From JBFLVQ01 sp040758525 (GTDB lineage: Bacteria > Acidobacteriota > Blastocatellia > Chloracidobacteriales > JADJPF01), in contig JBFLVQ010000422.1 of assembly GCA_040758525.1 (NCBI GenBank), positions 1-8,463 on the forward strand: a DNA stretch of 8,463 nt, written 5' to 3'. Numbering within the stretch: the stretch's first letter is position 1; every line of letters begins with the position of its first letter. Shown here piece by piece: positions 1-7,569 of this stretch. A program made the translations under genes and the position numbers. The notes beneath the pieces were generated by a model that did no database searches, was not told where the DNA came from, and worked only from the letters and a program-made list of their open reading frames with translations.

Positions 1-171
1 TTGGAAGACTCGTAGTACCTCGTCATCAACATTAACTACCCGTGGGTAAGTGAAAAAAGAGTTTTCCCGCTCAAGAATGAGAGTTTTTATTCCATATAAT
101 CCTAAGAGATTTGCTGCCGTTACGCCTACCGGACCTGCACCTACAATAATAACTTCATAATCTATGCTCAT
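1..171 (-). CDS. FAD-dependent aromatic-ring monooxygenase (N-terminal part; runs off the window)
   Basis: Only the first 57 codons lie in the window; the frame is open to the edge, so the rest of the gene is outside. The visible part is a Rossmann-type FAD-binding start: the dinucleotide motif GAGPVG at residues 11-16, then an acidic residue (E34) at the end of the second beta strand. The segment YPRVVNVDDEVLRVFQ (residues 42-57) resembles the matching stretch of MhpA/phenol-hydroxylase-type class A flavin monooxygenases. The ATG at 171-169 is preceded by an AGGA about 9 bases upstream, and the gene overlaps the end of the methyltransferase gene by 17 bases, so translation is probably coupled. 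Last in a type III PKS-methyltransferase-flavoenzyme order, it matches SrsC of the Streptomyces griseus srsABC cassette, which hydroxylates alkylresorcinol methyl ethers. Ring hydroxylation of a phenolic lipid is the inferred role; substrate specificity cannot be read from this fragment. Confidence 0.87.
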   Translation of the reverse strand, partial: MSIDYEVIIVGAGPVGVTAANLLGLYGIKTLILERENSFFTYPRVVNVDDEVLRVFQ

Positions 172-775
172 GGCTCTCAATCCTGCGTAAGCTAGGGATA
201 AAGCGCGGCCTGTTTTTGAAAACAGCTTGATAGTTATTGGCTTCGCTGAGGGCTGCCTCTTCTGCTTGAATCCTTTTCCACATAACAAACGCATTGGCGA
301 TACTGAAGAGAATAGTGGTTAAGTAGGCAGTATGAATCAATGGGACTAAGGCTAGTTCAATGATAACACCTAACCAATTAGGATGACGTATATAACGATA
401 TATTCCCTGATCAACAGCAGGAACATTAGGAAGAATAGTGATTGGCAGAGTCCAACGCGCTCCCAAAGCGCGCATTGATAGATGGCGTAAATACTGACCA
501 GTGATCGCGCCAAGCAGACCTATCACCGCCAATAGTGGGATAAAAGGGCGATCAAAGTAAAAGACCTCTGCAATCATAGCCAAAAACCAACTTGTATGCA
601 GAAGTTTTACGGCAGGAAGATAGTTTGAGCTACGCTCACATCCACCTTGTGCGATTATAGCAGCCAGATGACGTTTGCTTATGCCCATTTCGACAATGCG
701 CTGGGCCAAGATGGCAAAGACCACTAGCAAGAAAAATATCTTACTTACAGATATGACCAAGATAGTATGCCTCAC
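155..775 (-). CDS. Isoprenylcysteine carboxyl methyltransferase-like (SrsB/BpsB-type) membrane O-methyltransferase
   Basis: A 206-residue hydrophobic protein with about four to five membrane segments (roughly residues 5-24, 58-75, 78-94, 134-150 and 150-165). The family signature is clear: GIYRYIRHPNWLG at residues 124-136 (the RHPxYxG-type SAM-binding motif, with Trp in place of Tyr) followed by RIQAEEAAL at 168-176, which carries the conserved R-x-x-x-E-E. Bacterial relatives next to type III PKS genes, such as SrsB and BpsB, O-methylate alkylresorcinols or alkylpyrones at the membrane using S-adenosylmethionine. That is the inferred role, because the gene sits 30 bases after a type III PKS gene. 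The listed start is a GTG at 775-773 with no clear ribosome site before it. A TTG at 760-758 (residue 6) has GTGAGG about 9 bases upstream and is a serious alternative. The next in-frame ATG (residue 30) would remove the first membrane segment. The 3' end overlaps the flavoenzyme gene by 17 bases. Confidence 0.92.
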   Translation of the reverse strand: MRHTILVISVSKIFFLLVVFAILAQRIVEMGISKRHLAAIIAQGGCERSSNYLPAVKLLHTSWFLAMIAEVFYFDRPFIPLLAVIGLLGAITGQYLRHLSMRALGARWTLPITILPNVPAVDQGIYRYIRHPNWLGVIIELALVPLIHTAYLTTILFSIANAFVMWKRIQAEEAALSEANNYQAVFKNRPRFIPSLRRIESHEHRL

Positions 776-805
776 TATTTAAGTGTCATGACAGATTTTA
801 TTATG

Positions 806-1933
806 TTACCACTGTAGTAGCACTGCCTCTTGTGAGAAGCCTGGTCCCATTCCTACTAACAAGCCATATGTTCCTGATCGCGGTGGTTCTTGAAGCAGTA
901 GATCCTCCAACATAAATATTACTGTTGAGGAGGAGACATTTCCGACCTGATCCAAAATCTTACGACTAAGGTTTAGTGCGCTACTATCCAATTGAAAAGT
1001 CTCTTCTACAGCCTGAATCACCTTAGGTCCGCCAGGATGTACAATCCACCTACCGATCTTGTCCAAGGAGAGATTATGTTCTGCTAGCAGCGGTTCGATC
1101 ACCTCTTTTAACGAGCTTGAAGCATAGTCGGCGACCTCTGGTCTAAGGATGTTTCTTACCCCAGAATCTATCAGTTTCATTCCCATAAGATCTTGAGTAT
1201 TAGGGACAAGATTGGCGCGAGAATCGATAACTTGAGGCAGCCCTTTTTGTGCCAGCGCATGCTCACGACCAACCATTAGCACGGCGCCGGCACCATCACC
1301 AAAAAGTGCTGCCGAGACTAGCGTGGATATCAGATCGCCATAGGCAGCAGGACTGTTTTTCGCTTGTTTGGATAGTTCTACTAGATCCGATTGAAAAGAG
1401 CCTTGCCAACAAGCAGAACTAAAATCGAGTGTGATCAAGATCGCTGCCTCTTGTGGATGTCCAGCAAGGTAATCGGCAACTCTAGCGACTCCTGCGGTGC
1501 CGCCTAAACATCCCCATCCAATAATTGGCACCCTCTTCAAATGCCTACGAAACGGTATACGATTCATCAATTGTGCATCGATAGAAGGAGCAACCATTGC
1601 AAGTGTTACCAAGTTGAGTAGAGAAATCTTATCTGGAGCAAGCTGCACTTTCTCTAGTAGCTGGTTCACTACCTGAGTAGCCAAATCCAGGCCTAGCTCA
1701 ATAATTTTCCTGGAAGTTTCGCTCCATTTAGGAGTATCAAATATAGAATCTACCGGCAATGTGAAATATCTACCGCTGATTCTTACATTGGTAAAGAAAC
1801 TGTTTATATCATCAAGCTCGAAATCAAGCTGTTTAGCCATACAGTAGCGACGTAGCGCAGCAGCTAGAATCTCTTGTTGATAATAGTTTTCTGGTAAAGC
1901 GGTCGTTACCGCAGCAATGGAAGCTTTTGTCAT
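806..1933 (-). CDS. Type III polyketide synthase (alkylresorcinol/alkylpyrone synthase-like)
   Basis: A 375-residue chalcone-synthase-superfamily enzyme; these act as homodimers that extend an acyl starter with malonyl-CoA and cyclise the product. The catalytic triad is intact: Cys142 in GWGCLGG, His299 in WIVHPGGPK and Asn332 in QVGNVSSS, close to the plant CHS positions (164/303/336). FGDGAG and the C-terminal GMGPGFSQEAVLLQW are also family hallmarks. The frame stays open up to 2029, but I chose the ATG at 1933-1931. The protein aligns with the family from MTKASIAAV onward, a GGAGG lies upstream at 1950-1946, and the longer version would overlap the type I PKS gene by 95 bases. Only one base separates this ATG from the preceding TGA stop. 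An extra loop of about 18 residues compared with plant CHS lies before FGDGAG. The neighbours (methyltransferase, flavin monooxygenase) point to a phenolic lipid of the SrsA type. The starter may come from the upstream type I PKS; that is inference. Confidence 0.96.
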   Translation of the reverse strand: MTKASIAAVTTALPENYYQQEILAAALRRYCMAKQLDFELDDINSFFTNVRISGRYFTLPVDSIFDTPKWSETSRKIIELGLDLATQVVNQLLEKVQLAPDKISLLNLVTLAMVAPSIDAQLMNRIPFRRHLKRVPIIGWGCLGGTAGVARVADYLAGHPQEAAILITLDFSSACWQGSFQSDLVELSKQAKNSPAAYGDLISTLVSAALFGDGAGAVLMVGREHALAQKGLPQVIDSRANLVPNTQDLMGMKLIDSGVRNILRPEVADYASSSLKEVIEPLLAEHNLSLDKIGRWIVHPGGPKVIQAVEETFQLDSSALNLSRKILDQVGNVSSSTVIFMLEDLLLQEPPRSGTYGLLVGMGPGFSQEAVLLQW

Positions 1934-1934
1934 A

Positions 1935-4900
1935 TCAAGTACTGGCCTCCACTTCAATAAGTTGCTGGATCTGTCTGGTAAGGATTGATAATATGATTTC
2001 TCTTTGTTGGGCGAGGAAGAAATGACCACCGGTTAGCATTTCAATGTTAAACGGACCATCGGTCTGATCGCACCAAGTATAGAGATCTTCATATTTAACA
2101 GTTTTATCATCCGACCCGCCCCAAACCGATATTGGACAGTGTAGCTTCTCTTCTGTCTTGTAGACATAGTTCTCCAGGATAGTGAAATCGGCGCGCAATG
2201 TAGGTAAATAGTTCGCCAGCAATTTAGGTTCTTGTAATATTTCTGCAGGAATACCTCCATAGCGACGTAACGCTTTGACAAACTCCTCATCCGCTAACAT
2301 ATGGATAGGTGGATTGATATCTATTGTCTGAGGCGCACAACGGCTGGAGACAAACAGATGCGAAGGTCCAGCCTGCTTCTGCTTGCGTAGCTTACGAGCC
2401 AATTCGAAGCTTATCAAAGCACCCATACTATGGCCAAAAAAGATAAAGGGCATAGTCAATAAAGGAGTAATAGCTTTGCTCAACTCCTCTAAGAGCAGAC
2501 CAAGTTTGGTAATGGGCGGCTCTTTCAGTCTATTCTCACGACCAGGAAGCTGTACGCCATAAAGCTCTACTGTTAATGGCAAGCCAGATGGCCAAGAATG
2601 AAAGATTGATGCACCACCACCAGCATGATGGAAACAGAAGAGACGAACTCTAGCAGAAGGATTTGGCCAAGGACAGAAGAACCAGCCCTGAAAATCGGAT
2701 AGATCTGGGGATACTTGCTCACTATCATCTACCCAGGATGGGATTTTACTAGATACCAAGCTGCTTTCTGAGAGATAGTAACTACTGCTCTGGTTCGTTA
2801 TCGGCTGGGACACACTCGATAGTTTGTCATTGACCATTAGAGAGATTTCATAAATGGTCATCCTAGGAATATCCTCCAAGGGTATTCCTTCAACATTAAG
2901 ATTGGCTTTTAACTGATTACGCAGCTCTACTGCCATTAACGAGTCCATCCCTAAGCTCTCCATTGGCAGATCCATCGCCAATTTAGCAATAGGTATATTC
3001 ATCACTTTGGAGAGTTGCTGCTTAATATAATTTTCTAACTGTTGCATTGGTAAGGAGGATTGAGTAGCAACCAACTCTGTTAAGCGGAAACTCTCCTCAC
3101 TATTGTTTGCCATTGTTGAAGAGAAGATAGTCTTCTCCTTCAGCTCTTCAACCATTATGGTCGATTGATCTATAGGAGCGCCTAAAGATGAGGCTCTCGC
3201 CACTATCACATGTTGTCCTAGCATCTCTGTTGCTATACCGGTTGGAGGAAATGCTACTGCCTCATCAAATCCATGCTCTTTAAGAGCGCTGATCCAACGA
3301 TCTTTTGAGAGCAATGGTCCATATTGTCGTAGACTATCGGAGTATTTATGCCAGCCGCTAAAAAGGCCAAAAGTAATCTCAAGCCAGGGTTGAGAAGATG
3401 TCGCTTCCAAAATTATTAGGGTGCCAGCAGGTTTCAACAGTGAACGTATATAGTCAAGCGTTTTCTCAAGATCCGCAGTGGCGTGCAATACATTAGAAGC
3501 AATAACTACATCATAGTTATAAAGCTCTAAACCTTGTGTAGCGGGATCGCGTTCAATATCGAATAGAGCATAAGAGATAAAAGGAAAAGAGATGAATTTC
3601 TCTCGCGCCCTAGCAAGGAAAAGTTCTGATACATCAGTAAAAGTATAGGTCGCTCTTTCCGCGCAAAATAAGGAGAGTAGTTGGGTAGTAGTAGCGCCAA
3701 CACCGGCACCCACTTCCAGTATATTCAGTTTTAAATCTCTGTGGGAGCTTATTAATATAGGTTCCAGCACGGCTCTGATAATTCTATTGAAATAACGGTT
3801 TTCTGGCAGATGTTGATAGATTCCTTCTGCAAGTTCAAACGAAGCTTCGGGAAACAGTAGGTCGAGAGGATTGATCTTTCCTCTTAGTACACCAACCAGG
3901 TTTTCGCCGCATCGTTTCAGGAAAGTAAACTCATACGAGTTCTGTTGCCATTGTTGAGCCACTCTACGCCAGCAATTTTCTATTGATACCGGCGCAGTTG
4001 TGCCAACCACAGTATAAATCTCTCCTTCTAGGGATAACCAACCTGCTTCTACCAATCTCTCCAGCCATTGAGTTAAGAGTTTGCGGTAGCCTGGAATGAT
4101 TCCACACTGTGAAATCAATGTCTCTAACGAGAAACTATCATCTTTCTCACGAAAGCCTCTCAAATAGTTTAGTGTCGTGGTGATATAGCCAATCACCAGA
4201 TCCTCAATCAAGCTCGATTTAGTAACATAATTATGCAAGGCGAATTCTAAAGGACAGTCTTGAGATTGTTCTGCACCAGCACAAAGCATTCTCTGCCATA
4301 GTAATGGTAGTTGCTCCTTAGGCAAGCTGGTAGCTGTAGGGGCGATCCAGTAACGCTCTCGCTCCCACTGATAGTTAGGTAGACTGACACGTTTACGTTG
4401 GTAGTCACGATCAAAGCCGAGCCAATCAATGTTTAGGCGTTTAGTATATAGATGGGAAAGGCTACTCAATAATATTTCCCAGTCGTTATTATCCTTCTTC
4501 AAAGAGGGCAACCAATCAAAGTCCTGTTCTGGTAAACAATGTCTACCCATGCCTATAAGAACCGTATGCGGACTGATTTCGATAAATGTTTCACAGCCAT
4601 ATTCTGCTAGACTCTGCATTCCTAGATAAAATTGCACTGGCTCGCGCAGATGTTGCCGCCAATAGCTAGCATCTGGCAAAACATCAAGCAATTTTCCCGT
4701 CAAATTGGAGACCATTGCGATATTAGGAATATGGAAGGGTATCTTACTGGCAAGTTGCTCAAACTGGTTTAATATCGGCTGCATTAGGAAGGAGTGAAAT
4801 GGTTGCGAGACATTCAAGATTTTTACTACTATTCCACGCCCTTGCAACTCTTTGCTTATGGTTTGTATATCTTCTGCTAGTCCGGAAATAACAATGTTTG

Positions 4901-7052
4901 CTGGTCCATTAATAGCAGCAATGGAAATATTACTGCCAAAGGGAATGATGGTATCAAAAACCGTTTCTTGGTCAGCGAATACCGCTGCCATCATCCCTTT
5001 CTGCGCCAAAGTCTGCATCAATTGTCCTCTCTCAAAGACCAGTTTCAGACCATCAGCAAGGCTGAAGACACCTGCCAAGCAGGCAGCAACATACTCTCCT
5101 AGGCTATGTCCGAGCATTGCATCTGGTTCAACTCCCCAGCTATGCCACACTTGAGCCAGTGAGTATTGAAAGGCAAATAGTACTGGCTGTGTATAGATGG
5201 TTTCATTGAGTAATGAGTCTGATTCAGAATAGAGTAGCGAGACTATAGACCTGCCCAGTAGAGGCTGTGATATTTCATCACACTGATCTAGAGACTTACG
5301 AAAGGTAGGCAGTGTCTCATAGAGTTGCCGCCCCATAGCAGGGTATTGCGCGCCTTGACCGGCAAAGAGGAATGCTGTCTTGGATCTCTTTCTTATCCAA
5401 CCACTAGTTAGTTTGGCGGTGGAATGCTGTAGAGAAAAGTTAGTTAGCTCTTTTTTAAGCTGTTCAGTAGATTCACTGACTAATGCCAGTCGTAGCGGTA
5501 ATTGGCTGCGAGTAGTATTAGCGCTGTAACATAAATCAGCAATTGCCACCTCAGCGGGCAATATTTTTAAGTACTGCTCTACTAATGACTGCAGTGCAAT
5601 CTCGCTTTTTGCTGAAAGCGTGAAGATATGCAATGGTCGGTCAACCGTGGCTTTATTGCTAGCGAGTTGTTGAGGTGGCTCTTCCAGCACCATATGTGCA
5701 TTGGTGCCACCGAAGCCGAAAGAGCTTACCGCAGCATAGCGCTTCTCCTCGCTATCCCATGAGCTTAATTCTGTTGGTATAAAAAAGCCTGTTTGATCAA
5801 GTGAAATATTTCGATTAAGCTCTGTAAAGTGTAGGTGCGGAACAATCTTTCTATGTTGTAGAGACAACACGGTCTTGATCAATCCGGCTACTCCAGCGGC
5901 GGATTCCAAATGTCCTATATTGGTTTTAACAGAGCTGATCGCACAACGCGGCAGCCCTTCACCAGTTCTGCCATAGATTGCTGCTAGAGACTCGACTTCA
6001 ATAGGATCTCCTAGTGGAGTGGCGGTACCATGCGCCTCAATAAATGTAATTTTACTAGCATCAATCTTTGCCTGTGCAAGTGCGGCTCTAATCACTTGCT
6101 GTTGTGAGAGGCCATTAGGAGCGGTTAAACCTGCGCTACGTCCATCTTGGTTGACTGCCGAACCACGAATTACCGCTAAAATATTGTCTTGATCGCTAAT
6201 CGCGTCAGAAAGGCGTTTTAATACTACTAACCCACACCCCTCGCCACGTACGATCCCGTCTGCACGAATATCGAATGTCTTGCAACGACCATCTGTGGCC
6301 ATTTTCAGAATCTTGGAGACAGCTATTGTTGATAGCGGCGACAAAATTAAATTTACTCCGCCTGCAAGGGCAAGATTACACTCCCTATTACGTAGGCTCT
6401 GACAGGCCATATGTATCGATACTAGTGATGAAGAACAGGCGGTATCAATGCTGATACTGGGTCCCTTAAAACCGAATAGATAGGAGATACGATTTGCTAT
6501 GATACTATGAGAATTGCCCGTTGCGCTGTAACTATTGAGTTGTTTCTCTGGCTCAGATTGTAGCCAGAAGTAGTCTACATTGGAAATACCGATAAAGACG
6601 CCGGTCTGGCTGCCAGCTAAACGATCGACCGGTATATAGGCATTCTCCAGCGACTCCCAGGCTACTTCTAACAGTAATCTTTGCTGCGGGTCCATATTTA
6701 TTGCTTCTCGTGGAGAGATGCCAAAGAAGTAAGGATCGAATTTATCAACCTCTGTTAAAAAACCACCCCAGCGGGTATCCATTTTTCCTGCTGCTCCACT
6801 CTGGTCATAATAGTAATCGATATCCCAACGCTCTGGTGGCACTTCAGTAATAGCATCTACACTATTAGCGAGCATCTGCCAGAACTCAACAGGATTGTTG
6901 GCAGCAGGAAATCGACAGCCTATCCCAACAATAGCTATCGGCTCTCTGCTGGCCGGATTTGCCTCAGCTAACTTCAACCTCAGCTCTTCAATAACCAGCA
7001 AGGCTTTTTTTAGCAGCGGTAGCCTTTCGATACGCTCTGAAATCTGACCCAT
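1935..7052 (-). CDS. Single-module type I polyketide synthase, KS-AT-cMT-ACP-TE, without reductive domains
   Basis: A complete 1705-residue modular synthase. After a short helical N-terminus (1-35, possible docking helix) comes the ketosynthase (about 37-457), with Cys206 in DTACSSS, His341 in EAHGTATPLGDP and His381 in KTNIGH. The acyltransferase (about 558-870) has GQG at 565-567, Ser650 in GHSLGE, Arg675 and catalytic His753 in an unusual QPFH motif. GHSLGE suggests malonyl-CoA. The C-methyltransferase (about 915-1295) has SAM motif LEVGAGVG at 1112-1119, His1190 in NVLHAT and Glu1216 in IILEAT. The ACP (about 1330-1412) carries Ser1371 in GMDSL for the phosphopantetheine arm. After a Ser-rich linker, a thioesterase (about 1465-1695) shows Ser1542 in GHSMG, Asp1648/1649 and His1677, resembling stand-alone type II (GrsT/RifR-like) enzymes. 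No KR, DH or ER is present, so the expected product is an alpha-methyl beta-ketoacyl chain. There is no loading module, so the starter comes from elsewhere. An AGGA 5 bases upstream supports the ATG at 7052. This first gene is coupled to the type III PKS gene. Confidence 0.97.
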   Translation of the reverse strand: MGQISERIERLPLLKKALLVIEELRLKLAEANPASREPIAIVGIGCRFPAANNPVEFWQMLANSVDAITEVPPERWDIDYYYDQSGAAGKMDTRWGGFLTEVDKFDPYFFGISPREAINMDPQQRLLLEVAWESLENAYIPVDRLAGSQTGVFIGISNVDYFWLQSEPEKQLNSYSATGNSHSIIANRISYLFGFKGPSISIDTACSSSLVSIHMACQSLRNRECNLALAGGVNLILSPLSTIAVSKILKMATDGRCKTFDIRADGIVRGEGCGLVVLKRLSDAISDQDNILAVIRGSAVNQDGRSAGLTAPNGLSQQQVIRAALAQAKIDASKITFIEAHGTATPLGDPIEVESLAAIYGRTGEGLPRCAISSVKTNIGHLESAAGVAGLIKTVLSLQHRKIVPHLHFTELNRNISLDQTGFFIPTELSSWDSEEKRYAAVSSFGFGGTNAHMVLEEPPQQLASNKATVDRPLHIFTLSAKSEIALQSLVEQYLKILPAEVAIADLCYSANTTRSQLPLRLALVSESTEQLKKELTNFSLQHSTAKLTSGWIRKRSKTAFLFAGQGAQYPAMGRQLYETLPTFRKSLDQCDEISQPLLGRSIVSLLYSESDSLLNETIYTQPVLFAFQYSLAQVWHSWGVEPDAMLGHSLGEYVAACLAGVFSLADGLKLVFERGQLMQTLAQKGMMAAVFADQETVFDTIIPFGSNISIAAINGPANIVISGLAEDIQTISKELQGRGIVVKILNVSQPFHSFLMQPILNQFEQLASKIPFHIPNIAMVSNLTGKLLDVLPDASYWRQHLREPVQFYLGMQSLAEYGCETFIEISPHTVLIGMGRHCLPEQDFDWLPSLKKDNNDWEILLSSLSHLYTKRLNIDWLGFDRDYQRKRVSLPNYQWERERYWIAPTATSLPKEQLPLLWQRMLCAGAEQSQDCPLEFALHNYVTKSSLIEDLVIGYITTTLNYLRGFREKDDSFSLETLISQCGIIPGYRKLLTQWLERLVEAGWLSLEGEIYTVVGTTAPVSIENCWRRVAQQWQQNSYEFTFLKRCGENLVGVLRGKINPLDLLFPEASFELAEGIYQHLPENRYFNRIIRAVLEPILISSHRDLKLNILEVGAGVGATTTQLLSLFCAERATYTFTDVSELFLARAREKFISFPFISYALFDIERDPATQGLELYNYDVVIASNVLHATADLEKTLDYIRSLLKPAGTLIILEATSSQPWLEITFGLFSGWHKYSDSLRQYGPLLSKDRWISALKEHGFDEAVAFPPTGIATEMLGQHVIVARASSLGAPIDQSTIMVEELKEKTIFSSTMANNSEESFRLTELVATQSSLPMQQLENYIKQQLSKVMNIPIAKLAMDLPMESLGMDSLMAVELRNQLKANLNVEGIPLEDIPRMTIYEISLMVNDKLSSVSQPITNQSSSYYLSESSLVSSKIPSWVDDSEQVSPDLSDFQGWFFCPWPNPSARVRLFCFHHAGGGASIFHSWPSGLPLTVELYGVQLPGRENRLKEPPITKLGLLLEELSKAITPLLTMPFIFFGHSMGALISFELARKLRKQKQAGPSHLFVSSRCAPQTIDINPPIHMLADEEFVKALRRYGGIPAEILQEPKLLANYLPTLRADFTILENYVYKTEEKLHCPISVWGGSDDKTVKYEDLYTWCDQTDGPFNIEMLTGGHFFLAQQREIILSILTRQIQQLIEVEAST
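1946..1950 (-). promoter_or_regulatory. Ribosome binding site that decides the type III PKS start
   Basis: On the minus strand GGAGG lies 12 bases before the ATG at 1933, inside the last codons of the type I PKS gene. The spacing is somewhat long. Together with the TGA-T-ATG junction (1937-1931), it supports starting the type III PKS at 1933 rather than at 2029, and suggests that ribosomes ending the first gene re-initiate on the second. Confidence 0.6.
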
Positions 7053-7057
7053 AGTAT

Positions 7058-7061
7058 TCCT
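7058..7061 (-). promoter_or_regulatory. Ribosome binding site of the type I PKS gene
   Basis: On the minus strand AGGA lies 5 bases before the ATG at 7052. A stronger AGGAG further out (7076-7072) is 19 bases from the ATG and has no in-frame start codon at a useful distance, so the nearer site and the 7052 start are preferred. Confidence 0.5.
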
Positions 7062-7569
7062 ATATGAAAAACTCCTACAACAGCAGTTAATATTTCGACA
7101 CAGAAAAGATTATGGAAAACCCTGGGGGCTAACCAGAGGAAGAGAGGAACTATTTTGGCAGTCAAGCGACATAGTATCTTGCCAAGGGAGAAGCGCTGTA
7201 ACCATTAGCAAAACCCCTTAGTCCTATCAGTAAGCAAATGTATATTTACACATATAGTAAAATAGCGTAGATAAGATATATTAGCGATATCGTAGATTTT
7301 CTGAAAATAAAAAATTATCTTTGATGGGGATGGCAAATGGTTTAGTCATTGTATAATCTTCAATTGTAATCTCGATAAATTCTATATATTATGATCATTA
7401 TCTGGAAAAACCGGGAAAGATCAAGATGCCAGGGCTAAAAATTGTAGTAATTATTTTCTTGCTATTACGGTATGGGTATTACCAGAACAGATTTACTATC
7501 GTGCTTATACTAGAATCGGGTTTTGTTAGATAAGTGGATATCGAGTTGGTTGGTGACTAGTATGGTTAT

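Noticed and set aside
1934..2029. N-terminal extension of the type III PKS (32 more codons starting at 2029)
   Set aside because: It would overlap the type I PKS gene by 95 bases, its sequence does not look like the start of the family, and the ATG at 1933 has a GGAGG site and one-base spacing to the upstream stop.
2033..2290. 85-codon open frame on the minus strand
   Set aside because: It lies wholly inside the thioesterase-coding part of the type I PKS in another frame and has no family features; it is a shadow.
3527..3709. 60-codon open frame on the minus strand
   Set aside because: Inside the methyltransferase-coding part of the PKS, out of frame, with no recognisable features.
4429..5154. 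Plus-strand open frames of 66 and 100 codons (4429-4629 and 4852-5154)
   Set aside because: Both are antisense to the acyltransferase-coding region, which is fully supported on the minus strand by motifs; the peptides show no domain or signal.
7352..7357. Perfect TATAAT as a promoter -10 box
   Set aside because: No -35-like hexamer at 16-18 bases and no TGn extension, and it is about 455 bases from the receptor start; likely chance in AT-rich DNA.
7426..7533. 35-codon plus-strand frame with a hydrophobic N-terminus in the intergenic region
   Set aside because: A GGGAAAG lies upstream and the first residues are hydrophobic, but AT-rich DNA readily gives such short frames. There is no family resemblance and the second half is not protein-like.
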